Part shown: positions 16,879 through 24,735 of the stretch, in pieces
Numbering within the stretch: position 1 is the first letter of the stretch
Layout of the letters: every line of letters begins with the position of its first letter
From: Prevotellamassilia sp.
GTDB taxonomy: Bacteria; Bacteroidota; Bacteroidia; Bacteroidales; Bacteroidaceae
DNA: 33,840 nucleotides
Assembly: GCA_009775705.1 (NCBI GenBank)
Contig: VSQE01000019.1
Coordinates: 1 to 33,840, forward strand
Direction of reading: 5' to 3'
The notes under the pieces: generated by a model
What the model was told of the DNA's origin: nothing
Databases searched by the model: none
Seen by the model: only the letters and a program-made list of their open reading frames with translations
Made by a program: the position numbers and the translations under genes

Positions 16879-18414
16879 TCAGTCGGCAATCAGGTCCTTT
16901 CCCGTCATTTCTTCCGGTTGGGGCAGGCCCATGATATGGAGAATGCTCGGAGCCACATCGGCCAGCACACCGTCCTTGACCGTGGCGTTCTTGTTCTCCG
17001 TCACGTAGATGAAGGGGACGGGGTTGAGCGAGTGGGCCGTATTGGGAGTTCCGTCGGCGTTGAGGGCGTTGTCCGCATTGCCGTGGTCGGCAATGATGAT
17101 TGTCTCGTAGTCTGTCTCGTTGGCGGCGGTCACCACGTCTCTGACGCATTCGTCCACAGCCTTCACCGCTTTCTCGATGGCGGGATAGATACCGGTGTGG
17201 CCCACCATGTCGCCGTTGGCGAAGTTGACCACGATAAAGTCGTATTTGTTCTCACGGATAGCGGCGCAGAGCTTGTCCTTCACCTCGTAGGCCGACATTT
17301 CGGGCTGGAGGTCATAGGTGGCCACTTTCGGCGAAGCCACCAGGATGCGGTCTTCGCCTTCGTAGGGAGTTTCGCGTCCGCCGTTGAAGAAGAAAGTCAC
17401 GTGGGCGTATTTCTCCGTCTCGGCCGTGTGCAGCTGTTTCAGGCCTTTCGAGGCGATGTATTCGCCGAGCGTGTTCTCCACGTTCTCTTTCGGGAAGAGG
17501 ATGTGTACCCCTTTGAAGGAGGCGTCGTAGGGAGTCATGCAGAAGTATTGCAGGCCTGGGATCGTGTGCATGCCTTCTTCGGGCATGTCCTGCTGCGTCA
17601 GCACCACGGTCAGCTCTTTGGCGCGGTCGTTGCGGTAGTTGAAGAAGATGACCACGTCGCCTTCCCGGATGCGTCCGTCCACGTTGGCGTTGACGAGCGG
17701 TTCCATGAATTCGTCCGTGTTCTTGTGTTCCTCGCTGTCCGTGTCGTAGCAGCTCTGTACGCCGGCTGCCATGTCCGCCACGGCGCGTCCCTTGCCTTCC
17801 ACGAGCAGGTCGTAAGCCACCTTCACACGGTTCCAGCGTTTGTCGCGGTCCATGGCATAGAAGCGGCCGATGATGGAGGCCACGTGGGCGCCGGTTTCGG
17901 CGCATTTGGCCGTCAGGGCCTCGATGAAACCCTTGCCGCTCTTGGGGTCGGTGTCACGGCCGTCCATGAAGCAGTGTACGTACGTGCGTCCGGCCACACC
18001 GTATTCGCCGGAAATTTCCACGAGTTTGAAGAGATGGTCCAGCGAGGAGTGTACGCCGCCGTCGGAGGTCAGTCCCATCAGATGAACGCTCTTGCCCTGT
18101 TCTTTGGCATAGCTGTAGGCCTTCACGATTTCGGGGTTGCGAAGGATGGAACCGTCGGCACAGGCACGGTTGATCTTCACCAGATCCTGATAGACGATGC
18201 GTCCCGCACCGATGTTGAGATGGCCCACTTCGGAATTGCCCATCTGTCCGTCGGGCAGACCTACGTTCTCGCCCGAGGCGAGCAGCTGCGAGTGCGGATA
18301 GTTGGCGGCGAGCGAGTCCATGAACGGGGTGGGTGTCTGGAAGATCACGTCACCCTGGCCGTGGCTGCCGATGCCCCAGCCGTCAAGAATCATTAAGAGA
18401 GCTTTCTTTCCCAT
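16879..18414 (-). CDS. gpmI: 2,3-bisphosphoglycerate-independent phosphoglycerate mutase
   Basis: This cytoplasmic glycolytic enzyme interconverts 3- and 2-phosphoglycerate using two manganese ions and no 2,3-BPG. It has 511 residues, the normal iPGM length. The metal-binding aspartate is Asp11 (MILDGWGIG) and the catalytic phosphoserine is Ser61 (QMGNSEVGHLNIGAGR). HCFMDGRDTDPKSG and FFNYRNDRAKEL follow in the phosphotransferase domain, and the metal sites VVNFANGDMVGHTG and IIIADHGNADN close the phosphatase domain. It is transcribed alone from a promoter about 45 bases upstream of the start, and converges on metY. Confidence 0.98.
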   Translation of the reverse strand: MGKKALLMILDGWGIGSHGQGDVIFQTPTPFMDSLAANYPHSQLLASGENVGLPDGQMGNSEVGHLNIGAGRIVYQDLVKINRACADGSILRNPEIVKAYSYAKEQGKSVHLMGLTSDGGVHSSLDHLFKLVEISGEYGVAGRTYVHCFMDGRDTDPKSGKGFIEALTAKCAETGAHVASIIGRFYAMDRDKRWNRVKVAYDLLVEGKGRAVADMAAGVQSCYDTDSEEHKNTDEFMEPLVNANVDGRIREGDVVIFFNYRNDRAKELTVVLTQQDMPEEGMHTIPGLQYFCMTPYDASFKGVHILFPKENVENTLGEYIASKGLKQLHTAETEKYAHVTFFFNGGRETPYEGEDRILVASPKVATYDLQPEMSAYEVKDKLCAAIRENKYDFIVVNFANGDMVGHTGIYPAIEKAVKAVDECVRDVVTAANETDYETIIIADHGNADNALNADGTPNTAHSLNPVPFIYVTENKNATVKDGVLADVAPSILHIMGLPQPEEMTGKDLIAD

Positions 18415-18456
18415 GTTTTTTTATGTTTTTTGTTTGAACTGATGTTTCGCAATGAG

Positions 18457-18488
18457 CAAAGGTACGCATTTTTTATGTAATTAGCAAT
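18457..18488 (-). promoter_or_regulatory. Promoter of gpmI
   Basis: On the minus strand TACCTTTG (18464-18457) matches TAnnTTTG exactly. Twenty bases upstream is ATTG (18488-18485), a one-mismatch -33 TTTG. The leader to ATG 18414 would be about 35-40 bases. Confidence 0.7.
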
Positions 18489-18537
18489 TAGGAATTAGCA
18501 ATTAGCAATTCATCATTTTCAATTACTAATTGCTAAT
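18479..18537. repeat. AT-rich 14-bp tandem repeat with inverted copy
   Basis: ATTAGCAATTAG occurs at 18480-18491 and again at 18494-18505, a 14-bp period. Its exact reverse complement CTAATTGCTAAT lies at 18526-18537, so a cruciform or RNA hairpin is possible. Eleven of these twelve bases recur at 7203-7213 in front of the TSUP gene. It looks like a dispersed intergenic repeat. Confidence 0.7.
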
Positions 18538-18600
18538 TTTTAATTTACAATTAATTTAACGTATACACCGAAAGTTTAACTTAGAGGTTTTCGGAAAAAT

Positions 18601-18685
18601 TCCGGGACCGGACCTTTTTTTGAAAAACATAGTATCTTTTTTGAACAAGATAGGACCTTTTTTAAAAAAGATAGGATGTTTTTTT
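18601..18685. repeat. Four imperfect 21-bp tandem repeats
   Basis: Units at 18601-18621, 18622-18642, 18643-18663 and 18664-18685 are 21, 21, 21 and 22 bases. Each ends in a run of six or seven T. Units 2-4 share a purine-rich start and a (G/C)ATAG(G/T)A core. A further GATAGG lies at 18713-18718, 43 bases beyond the last unit's copy, close to twice 21. The stretch lies between the gpmI promoter and the mraZ promoter and holds no credible gene. Confidence 0.75.
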
Positions 18686-18699
18686 CACGTTAAGCGACG

Positions 18700-18721
18700 A
18701 AAAAAACCGCCCGATAGGCGG
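18700..18721 (-). terminator. Minus-strand intrinsic terminator inside the gpmI-mraZ gap
   Basis: Read on the minus strand, CCGCC-TATCG-GGCGG (18721-18707) is a five-pair GC stem followed by seven T residues (18706-18700). No minus-strand gene lies just upstream; the only visible source is the promoter at 18751-18782. Confidence 0.65.
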
Positions 18722-18750
18722 CTTTTCAGGGTTCTTCTACTTTGCTGGTG

Positions 18751-18782
18751 CAAATATACTGCATCGGCGGGCGAAAAGCAAA
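18751..18782 (-). promoter_or_regulatory. Minus-strand promoter upstream of a short terminated transcript
   Basis: On the minus strand TTTG (18782-18779), 20 bases, then TATATTTG (18758-18751) fits the consensus fully. A transcript starting near 18745 would meet the terminator at 18706-18700 after roughly 45 bases. It would be either a very short RNA or the attenuated leader of a longer gpmI transcript. Confidence 0.65.
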
Positions 18783-19022
18783 TGTTAATTAACCTTCGTT
18801 TACATTTTATCCCGTGGGGTTGTTTTGCTTATCGACGCCAAACGTGAAACGGCGGACACCCTTTTTCTGGGGCAGAAAAACTGTGTATTCCCAAGACCGG
18901 ACCGTCTTTTTTTCTTATTATTGCCCCACAATGAGAACTTGATGATAATTTTCTGTAAATAAAACGTTTGTCTATTTGTTAAAATAAAAAGATAAAGGTT
19001 TTTGAAAAAAAAATACCGGCAG

Positions 19023-19042
19023 GTGGGGAAATGTGGAGGGGA
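19023..19042 (+). promoter_or_regulatory. Candidate MraZ boxes over the dcw promoter
   Basis: GTGGGG at 19023 and GTGGAG at 19033 are direct repeats spaced exactly ten bases. MraZ operators in other bacteria are G-rich direct repeats spaced ten bases upstream of mraZ. These lie directly before the -7 box at 19048, where -33 would be, which fits autorepression. Only two copies are seen. Confidence 0.55.
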
Positions 19043-19047
19043 ATTAG

Positions 19048-19055
19048 TACTTTTG
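19048..19055 (+). promoter_or_regulatory. -7 box of the mraZ/dcw promoter
   Basis: TACTTTTG matches TAnnTTTG exactly. Transcription would start near 19061, about twelve bases before ATG 19073. The expected -33 TTTG is missing and is replaced by the G-rich direct repeats, suggesting a regulated promoter. It also rules out the in-frame upstream ATG at 19031. Confidence 0.7.
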
Positions 19056-19072
19056 AATTTTCTTTTAGAAAA

Positions 19073-19555
19073 ATGATGCGTTTCTCCGGTACCATACCCG
19101 CCAGGACAGATGTGAAGGGCCGTGTGTTCTTTCCGTCGGCTTACCGCAGGCAGTTGTCTGCGGAGGAGCAGGAATTTGTGCTGCGCCGCGATGTGTACGA
19201 GCCTTGTCTGGTGGTCTATCCGCGCAAAGTGTGGGAACGGGAAGTGGATGAGTTGCGCCGTCGGCTGAACCGTTGGAATCCGCGTGAGGCCATGCTGTTG
19301 CGCCAGTTCATGGCCGATGCCGAGGTGTTCGGTCTGGACGCGAGCGGTCGTTTTCTCATCCCGAAGCGCCTGTTGCAGGCAGCCGGCATCGTCCATGAAC
19401 TGGTCTTTGTAGGCATGGACGACCGTCTGGAACTGTGGAGCAGGGAACGCATGGAGCGGCCCTTTGTAGAGTCTGCGGACTTCGGTGCCGCTCTGGAACG
19501 CCTGATGGCGGCCGGCGGAAGGGATGAGGCCGCAGACAAAGATAATCCGATATAA
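19073..19555 (+). CDS. mraZ: MraZ, transcriptional regulator of the dcw cluster
   Basis: This DNA-binding protein has two AbrB/SpoVT-type swapped-hairpin domains and usually represses its own division and cell-wall operon. It has 160 residues. The first domain is at residues ~2-55 (MRFSGTIPARTDVKGRVFFPSAYR) and the second at ~80-130 (EVFGLDASGRFLIPKRLLQAAG), each with the family's D-x-x-G-R-(V/F)-x-(I/F)-P motif. A longer frame starts at 19031, but that ATG precedes the -7 box, so ATG 19073 (or 19076) is the start. It opens the cluster, with rsmH 18 bases downstream. The tail after residue ~145 is polar and acidic. Confidence 0.95.
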   Translation: MMRFSGTIPARTDVKGRVFFPSAYRRQLSAEEQEFVLRRDVYEPCLVVYPRKVWEREVDELRRRLNRWNPREAMLLRQFMADAEVFGLDASGRFLIPKRLLQAAGIVHELVFVGMDDRLELWSRERMERPFVESADFGAALERLMAAGGRDEAADKDNPI

Positions 19556-19573
19556 AATCAGAACTTCCGACCG

Positions 19574-20491
19574 ATGATTACGACAGCCCCGACCTATCAT
19601 GTGCCAGTCCTGCTGAAGGACAGTGTGGACGCGCTTCAGATCCGTTCCGACGGTGTGTATTTGGACGTCACCTTTGGTGGCGGCGGCCACAGCCGCGAAA
19701 TCCTTTCCCGTCTGGGTGAGGACGGCAGCCTGTACAGTTTTGACCAGGATGCCGATGCCGAACGCAACATTCCGGAGGGTGACGGGCGGTTCATGTTCGT
19801 GAGGAGCAATTTCCGTTACCTGAAAAACTGGATGCGCTACTATGGCGTGACGGCGGTGGACGGTCTGCTGGCCGACCTTGGAGTGTCGAGCCACCATTTC
19901 GATGCGGAGCAGCGCGGTTTCTCCTTCCGTTTCGAAGCCCCGTTGGACATGCGCATGAACGGGAGGGCCGGAATGACGGCCGCCGATGTGGTGAACGGCT
20001 ATTCCGAGGAGGAACTGGCTCGCATCTTTACTCTTTACGGCGAGTTGAAGAACGGCCGCCGTGTGGCCGCTGCGCTGGTACGTGCCCGTGCCGGGGCTCC
20101 CGTGGAGACGGTGGAGGCGCTCGTGGCCGCGCTCCGTCCGCTGATGGGGCGCGACAGAGAGAAAAAGGATATGGCCAAGGCCTTCCAGGCGTTGCGCATC
20201 GAGGTGAACCACGAGATGGACGCGCTGGAAGAGATGTTGCGCGCCGCGCTCGACGTATTGCGGCCCGGCGGGCGGCTGGTAGTGCTGACCTATCATTCGT
20301 TAGAAGACCGCATGGTCAAGAATTTCATGCGCTCGGGCAATGTGGAGGGCAAGGTGGAGCAGGACTTTTTCGGCAACCGCCTCTCGCCTGTAAGGCCTGT
20401 ACGCAACAAGGTGATAGTGCCCGGCGAGGCCGAACTGGAGCGTAATCCGCGCAGCCGGAGCGCCAAGCTGAGAATTGCCGAAAAGATCTGA
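19574..20491 (+). CDS. rsmH: 16S rRNA (cytosine1402-N4)-methyltransferase RsmH
   Basis: This SAM-dependent enzyme methylates N4 of C1402 in the 16S rRNA decoding centre. It has 305 residues, the normal length. The opening YHVPVLLKDSVDAL, the SAM-binding loop DVTFGGGGHSREIL (residues ~31-44), the motif LADLGVSSHHFD and GFSFRFEAPLDMRMN are all diagnostic. The end KLRIAEKI matches the family. It is the second gene of the dcw cluster in the usual place. Confidence 0.98.
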   Translation: MITTAPTYHVPVLLKDSVDALQIRSDGVYLDVTFGGGGHSREILSRLGEDGSLYSFDQDADAERNIPEGDGRFMFVRSNFRYLKNWMRYYGVTAVDGLLADLGVSSHHFDAEQRGFSFRFEAPLDMRMNGRAGMTAADVVNGYSEEELARIFTLYGELKNGRRVAAALVRARAGAPVETVEALVAALRPLMGRDREKKDMAKAFQALRIEVNHEMDALEEMLRAALDVLRPGGRLVVLTYHSLEDRMVKNFMRSGNVEGKVEQDFFGNRLSPVRPVRNKVIVPGEAELERNPRSRSAKLRIAEKI

Positions 20492-20526
20492 AAACGCCGG
20501 TGAAACGGCCAAAAACTGAAAGAGGA

Positions 20527-20982
20527 ATGGAAGAAACAAAGGAGAGGAACGGCGGACAGATTCCCGTCGGACGGCCGGCTCCCGGTGACGGCAGCCGTGA
20601 GGATGAGCGGGACCGCAAAGCCCGCAAGGCCTTTTTGCGTCTCACGGGAGGCGACGACGAGCAGGAGCACATCAGCATGTCGTTGCGCTCGATTCTGGGT
20701 GGAGACATCCTGGCCGCCCGCTGGTTTCGCCGGCAGATATTGTACATTCTGTTTCTCTCGCTGCTGGCCATCGTGTATGTGAGCAACCGGTATGCCTGCC
20801 AGCAGGAAATGATCCGTGGACAGCATCTGGCCGACACCTTGCTGGACCGTCGCTACAAGACGCTGACCCTTTCGAGCCAGCTGAAGGAAATGACGCGGCG
20901 CAGCAATGTGGAGGAAAACCTGAGAGATACCTCCCTGCAAACCTCGAACGTACCGTTGTACCGATTAAAAATAGAAGAATAA
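20527..20982 (+). CDS. ftsL: FtsL-like bitopic cell-division protein
   Basis: This is a 151-residue single-span membrane protein in the ftsL position between rsmH and ftsI. About 70 polar, charged cytoplasmic residues are followed by one hydrophobic span (ILYILFLSLLAIVYVSNRY, near residues 71-89). A periplasmic segment of about 60 residues with coiled-coil-like spacing (RRYKTLTLSSQLKEMTRR) follows. FtsL proteins diverge strongly, so the call rests on topology and position; the form resembles the Bacteroidota FtsL-like family with a long cytoplasmic tail. A GTG at 20500 extends the frame, but ATG 20527 is preferred. Its stop overlaps the ftsI start by one base (TAATG), indicating translational coupling. 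Confidence 0.85.
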   Translation: MEETKERNGGQIPVGRPAPGDGSREDERDRKARKAFLRLTGGDDEQEHISMSLRSILGGDILAARWFRRQILYILFLSLLAIVYVSNRYACQQEMIRGQHLADTLLDRRYKTLTLSSQLKEMTRRSNVEENLRDTSLQTSNVPLYRLKIEE

Positions 20983-23240
20983 TGATCTTTCCCCAGAAAA
21001 AAGTGATGCCCCGCTATTTCATCGTGACCGTTGTCATGGTGCTGCTGGGAGTGGCTGTAGTGGCGAAGGCTGTCTATACGATGACGGTGAAGCGGGACTA
21101 TTGGCTGGAGGTGAAGGCCTCGCAGGTGAGGCTGGACCGCCCGCTGCCGCCTACGCGCGGCAACATCCTGGCGGCCGACGGGCAGGTGCTGGCGGCTTCT
21201 CTCCCCGAATACAAGATGTTCATGGACTTCATGTCGTGGGAGAAGCATCCGAAGCGCCGCGCCAAGGATCAGGCCCGGCGCGACTCGCTGCTGGATTGTA
21301 AGATGGACAGCATCTGCGAGGGCATGCACCGCCTGTTTCCCGACATCGACCCGCAGGAGTTCCGCCGCCATCTGAGGGAGGGACGCCGGAAGGAGGGCCA
21401 CCATTGGCCGCTCTATCCGCGCCGTGTGACCTATATCCAGTACCGGGAGGTGAAGAAGCTCCCCTTGTTCCGTTATTCGTCGAACTGGGGCGGCTTTCAT
21501 GTAGAGGAATACAAGACGCGCAAGAATCCCTTCGGGCGGCTGGCCATCCGTACCATCGGCGACCTGTACAAGGGCAAGGACTCCGCCCGTTGCGGGCTGG
21601 AGCTGAGTTTCGACTCGGTGCTGCGGGGCAAGCCGGGCACGTTCCATTACCAGAAGGTGATGCACAAAAAGCTCCCCATCATAGACCGTCCCGCCGAGGA
21701 CGGATGCGATGTCCAGACCACGATAGACATCAACATGCAGGACGTCTGCGAGAAGGCGTTGCGCGACAAGCTGGTCGAGATCAACGCCAATTCGGGGGTC
21801 TGCATCCTCATGGAGGTGGCTACAGGCGACATCAAGGCAATGGTGAGCCTGAAAAAACTGGAAGAGGGAGTCTATCAGGAAGTGAATGCCGCGGCTGTGA
21901 GCAACCTGTACGAGCCGGGATCGGTGTTCAAGCCCATGTCCTTCCTCGTGGCGATGGATGACGGCTATATCACGATGGACGACTATGTGGACGTGGGCGG
22001 AGGCATCATGGAGATGCACAAGCGCCAGATGCGTGACCACAACTGGCGCTCGGGCGGTTACGGCCGTCTGACGGTGCCACAGATCTTGCAGAAGTCGTCC
22101 AACATCGGTGTGAGTGTGCTCATTGACCGTCATTACGGCAAGAACCCCGGAAAGTTTGTGGACGGACTGTATCGCATAGGTGTTGCCGAGGATTTGAAAC
22201 TGCCCATCCCCGGCTATGCCCGGCCCCGTATCCGCAAGCCTCTGCCCGACAAATCCAACTGGTCCAATACGGCATTGCCTTGGATGAGCATAGGATATGA
22301 GACGCAGATACCGCCCATCAGCACACTGAACTTCTATAACGGCATTGCCAATAACGGAAAGCTGATGCGGCCCCGTCTGGTGAAGGCCATCCTGAAGAAC
22401 GGCGAGGTAGTGCGCGAATTTCCGGTAGAGGTGCTTCGCGAGCGGATGGCACGTCCGGAGGCTGTGAAGAATATCCGTACCTGTCTGGAGCAGGTGGTGA
22501 GCATCGGACTGGGCAAGAAAGCCGGTTCGCCGCTCTTCCATGCATCCGGAAAGACCGGAACGGCGCAGATATGGACCCGGGCGGGTTTCGCCTCGCAGTA
22601 TCTGGTCTCCTTTGCCGGCTACTATCCTTCCGAGAAACCTCTTTATTCCTGCATTGTCTGCATACAGAAAGGGGCTCCGGCCTCGGGCGGGCTCCAGTGT
22701 GCTCCGGTGTTCCGCCGGGTGGCCGAGACGGTAATGGCGCAGCATTGCGTGGAAGATTATAGCCGGGCCCGCGATACGGTGAAATGCAAGTTTCCCGTAG
22801 TGGGGGCGGGCAATGTCCGGGCTACGCAGGCCGTGTTGAGTGATCTGGGCATGGACTATATTGCTGATTTTGACGAAGACGGCACCGATCCCCTGTGGGG
22901 AGAAGGAGCTTCGGGCAGTGCCGGTATCAGTCTGGTTCGCGCGCGCCGGCAGGACGGCACTATGCCAGACATGACGGGCTACGGCCTGCGTGATGCCATG
23001 TTCCGGCTGGAAAAGCTGGGTTTGCGTGTAAAAGTGTCCGGAGTGGGGCGCGTTGTGAAGCAGAGCTTGCCACCGGGCCATGCCATCAAGCGCGGAGAAA
23101 GGGTGGAACTGGTGCTGGAAACGGAAAAAGACCGGAGGCCGAAGCCGCGGACCGATACTTTGAGGACGGAACGGCCGTCCACCGGTGCTGCCGGACTGCC
23201 GACAGAGGACGATATGGAAAAAAAGAATAGGAACAACTAA
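20982..23240 (+). CDS. ftsI: Penicillin-binding protein 3-type transpeptidase FtsI, with PASTA domain
   Basis: This septal class B PBP cross-links peptidoglycan during division. It has 752 residues. A signal-anchor span lies at residues ~11-31 and the PBP dimer domain at ~45-240 (RPLPPTRGNILAADGQVLA). The transpeptidase domain covers ~250-590, with the active serine Ser314 in S-x-x-K (GSVFK, 314-317), Ser372-Ser-Asn374 and Lys524-Thr-Gly. One PASTA domain occupies ~661-716 (MPDMTGYGLRDAMFRLEKLG), followed by a charged tail. A C-terminal PASTA domain is known in FtsI-type PBPs of this phylum but absent from the E. coli enzyme. It overlaps ftsL by one base. Confidence 0.96.
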   Translation: MIFPQKKVMPRYFIVTVVMVLLGVAVVAKAVYTMTVKRDYWLEVKASQVRLDRPLPPTRGNILAADGQVLAASLPEYKMFMDFMSWEKHPKRRAKDQARRDSLLDCKMDSICEGMHRLFPDIDPQEFRRHLREGRRKEGHHWPLYPRRVTYIQYREVKKLPLFRYSSNWGGFHVEEYKTRKNPFGRLAIRTIGDLYKGKDSARCGLELSFDSVLRGKPGTFHYQKVMHKKLPIIDRPAEDGCDVQTTIDINMQDVCEKALRDKLVEINANSGVCILMEVATGDIKAMVSLKKLEEGVYQEVNAAAVSNLYEPGSVFKPMSFLVAMDDGYITMDDYVDVGGGIMEMHKRQMRDHNWRSGGYGRLTVPQILQKSSNIGVSVLIDRHYGKNPGKFVDGLYRIGVAEDLKLPIPGYARPRIRKPLPDKSNWSNTALPWMSIGYETQIPPISTLNFYNGIANNGKLMRPRLVKAILKNGEVVREFPVEVLRERMARPEAVKNIRTCLEQVVSIGLGKKAGSPLFHASGKTGTAQIWTRAGFASQYLVSFAGYYPSEKPLYSCIVCIQKGAPASGGLQCAPVFRRVAETVMAQHCVEDYSRARDTVKCKFPVVGAGNVRATQAVLSDLGMDYIADFDEDGTDPLWGEGASGSAGISLVRARRQDGTMPDMTGYGLRDAMFRLEKLGLRVKVSGVGRVVKQSLPPGHAIKRGERVELVLETEKDRRPKPRTDTLRTERPSTGAAGLPTEDDMEKKNRNN

Positions 23241-23253
23241 AAACATAACGGCA

Positions 23254-24708
23254 ATGAAATTGTCTGAAATCTTGAAGAATGTATGCCTCACGGAAGCCCG
23301 TGGCAATCTGGAGAAAGATATCACGGGAGTCAGCATAGACTCGCGCAAGGTGAGACCGGGAGACTTGTTCGTGGCGGTGAAAGGAACGCTTACCGACGGA
23401 CACGAATATATAAACAAGGCCATTGAGAAAGGCGCTGCGGCCGTGCTGGTGAGCGGGCCGGTGAGCGCGGAGGCTCCGGAGGGAGTCACCTTCGTGCGCG
23501 TGGCCGATACCGAGGCTGTGGCGGGCGAAGCGGCAACGGCTTTCTTCGGTCGGCCGACGGAGCGGCTGCGGTTGGTGGGTGTGACCGGAACGAACGGAAA
23601 GACCACCGTGGCTACATTGCTCTACCATTTGTTCAGGGCGCTCGGATACAAGTGCGGCCTGTGCTCCACGGTGTGCAACTACATAGACGGCGAGGCTTTG
23701 CCGACGGACCATACCACGCCGGACCTTGTCACACTGAATGAGTTGCTGGCCCGTATGGTGGCCGCCGGCTGCGAGTATGTCTTTATGGAGTGCAGCTCCC
23801 ATGCCATTCACCAGAAACGCATCGGAGGCCTGCGTTTTGCCGGAGGTATCTTTACGAATCTGACGCGCGATCATCTGGACTATCACAAGACTTTCGATAA
23901 CTACCGCGATGCCAAGAAGGCCTTCTTCGACTTGCTGCCGCGCGATGCGTTTGCCGTGACGAATGCCGACGACCGGAACGGCGGTGTGATGGTGCAGAAC
24001 ACGCAGGCACAGGTGCGTACTTATTCCACACGTACGGCGGCCGACTTCAAAGGCCGCATTCTCGAAGAGTCCATCGAGGGAATGTTGCTCGACATGGACG
24101 GTCGCGAGGTGAGTGTTCGTTTTGTGGGCCGTTTCAATGTTTCCAACCTGCTGGCCGTTTACGGAGCGGCCGTCATGCTGGGAGGCGACAGGGACGAGGT
24201 GCTGCGGGTGCTTTCCACACTGCACCCTGTGAACGGCCGTTTCGAAGCCATCCGGTCTCCCAAAGGGGTCAGTGCCATCATCGACTATGCCCACACGCCC
24301 GATGCCCTTGAGAATGTGCTGACGGCCATTGCCGAAGTGACGAAGGGCAAGGGAAAGGTGATCACCGTCTGCGGAGCCGGCGGAAACCGTGACAAGGGCA
24401 AGCGCCCCTTGATGGCCCGTGAGGCGGCCAACCGTAGCGACCGTGTCATCATCACGAGCGACAATCCGCGTTTCGAGGATCCGCAGGCGATCATCGACGA
24501 TATGCTGGCCGGACTGGACGAGGAGCAGCGGACCAAAGTGATCTCCATCGTTGACCGCCGCGAGGCCATCCGCGCCGCGGTGATGATGGCGGCATCCGGC
24601 GATGTGATCCTCGTGGCCGGAAAAGGACATGAGCCTTATCAGGAAATCAAAGGAGAGAAAACCCATTTTGACGACCATGAGGAGGTGAGGGCCGCATTCG
24701 GTATCTGA
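23254..24708 (+). CDS. murE: UDP-N-acetylmuramoyl-tripeptide synthetase, meso-DAP adding
   Basis: This cytoplasmic ligase adds the third residue of the peptidoglycan stem peptide. It has 484 residues from ATG 23254; a longer frame from 23185 would overlap ftsI and is not needed. The ATP loop GTNGKTT is at residues 112-118, and substrate residues include HTTPDLVTLNELL and NLTRDHLDYHK. The DNPR motif (residues 403-406) is the marker of meso-diaminopimelate-specific MurE, so the added residue is most likely meso-DAP. The end GKGHEPYQEIKGEKTHFDD is typical. It lies 13 bases after ftsI. Confidence 0.98.
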   Translation: MKLSEILKNVCLTEARGNLEKDITGVSIDSRKVRPGDLFVAVKGTLTDGHEYINKAIEKGAAAVLVSGPVSAEAPEGVTFVRVADTEAVAGEAATAFFGRPTERLRLVGVTGTNGKTTVATLLYHLFRALGYKCGLCSTVCNYIDGEALPTDHTTPDLVTLNELLARMVAAGCEYVFMECSSHAIHQKRIGGLRFAGGIFTNLTRDHLDYHKTFDNYRDAKKAFFDLLPRDAFAVTNADDRNGGVMVQNTQAQVRTYSTRTAADFKGRILEESIEGMLLDMDGREVSVRFVGRFNVSNLLAVYGAAVMLGGDRDEVLRVLSTLHPVNGRFEAIRSPKGVSAIIDYAHTPDALENVLTAIAEVTKGKGKVITVCGAGGNRDKGKRPLMAREAANRSDRVIITSDNPRFEDPQAIIDDMLAGLDEEQRTKVISIVDRREAIRAAVMMAASGDVILVAGKGHEPYQEIKGEKTHFDDHEEVRAAFGI

Positions 24709-24735
24709 CATTTATACAACCTAACATCAAGGTAT

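Noticed and set aside
16918..18396. 492-codon plus-strand frame opposite gpmI
   Set aside because: Shadow of gpmI; Val/His/Gly-rich translation typical of antisense frames in GC-rich genes.
18620..18847. Plus-strand frame of 75 codons over the 21-bp repeats; it reads as heptads (KNIVSFL, NKIGPFL, KKIGCFF), resembling an amphipathic toxin-like peptide overlapped by the minus-strand short RNA
   Set aside because: It starts only at a TTG, has no promoter or ATG, and runs through the terminator hairpin. The heptads simply follow from a 21-base repeat. A type I toxin-antitoxin reading is not supported.
18780..19022. Possible chromosomal origin because the region is AT-rich and repetitive
   Set aside because: No DnaA boxes of the form TTATNCACA were found, and mraZ is not a usual origin neighbour.
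18800..20296. 498-codon minus-strand frame opposite rsmH and mraZ
   Set aside because: It is a shadow of two clearly conserved genes, and its translation is low-complexity and unlike any protein.
20853..23606. 917-codon minus-strand frame opposite ftsI
   Set aside because: Shadow of ftsI and murE, produced by GC-rich codon bias; no recognisable motif.
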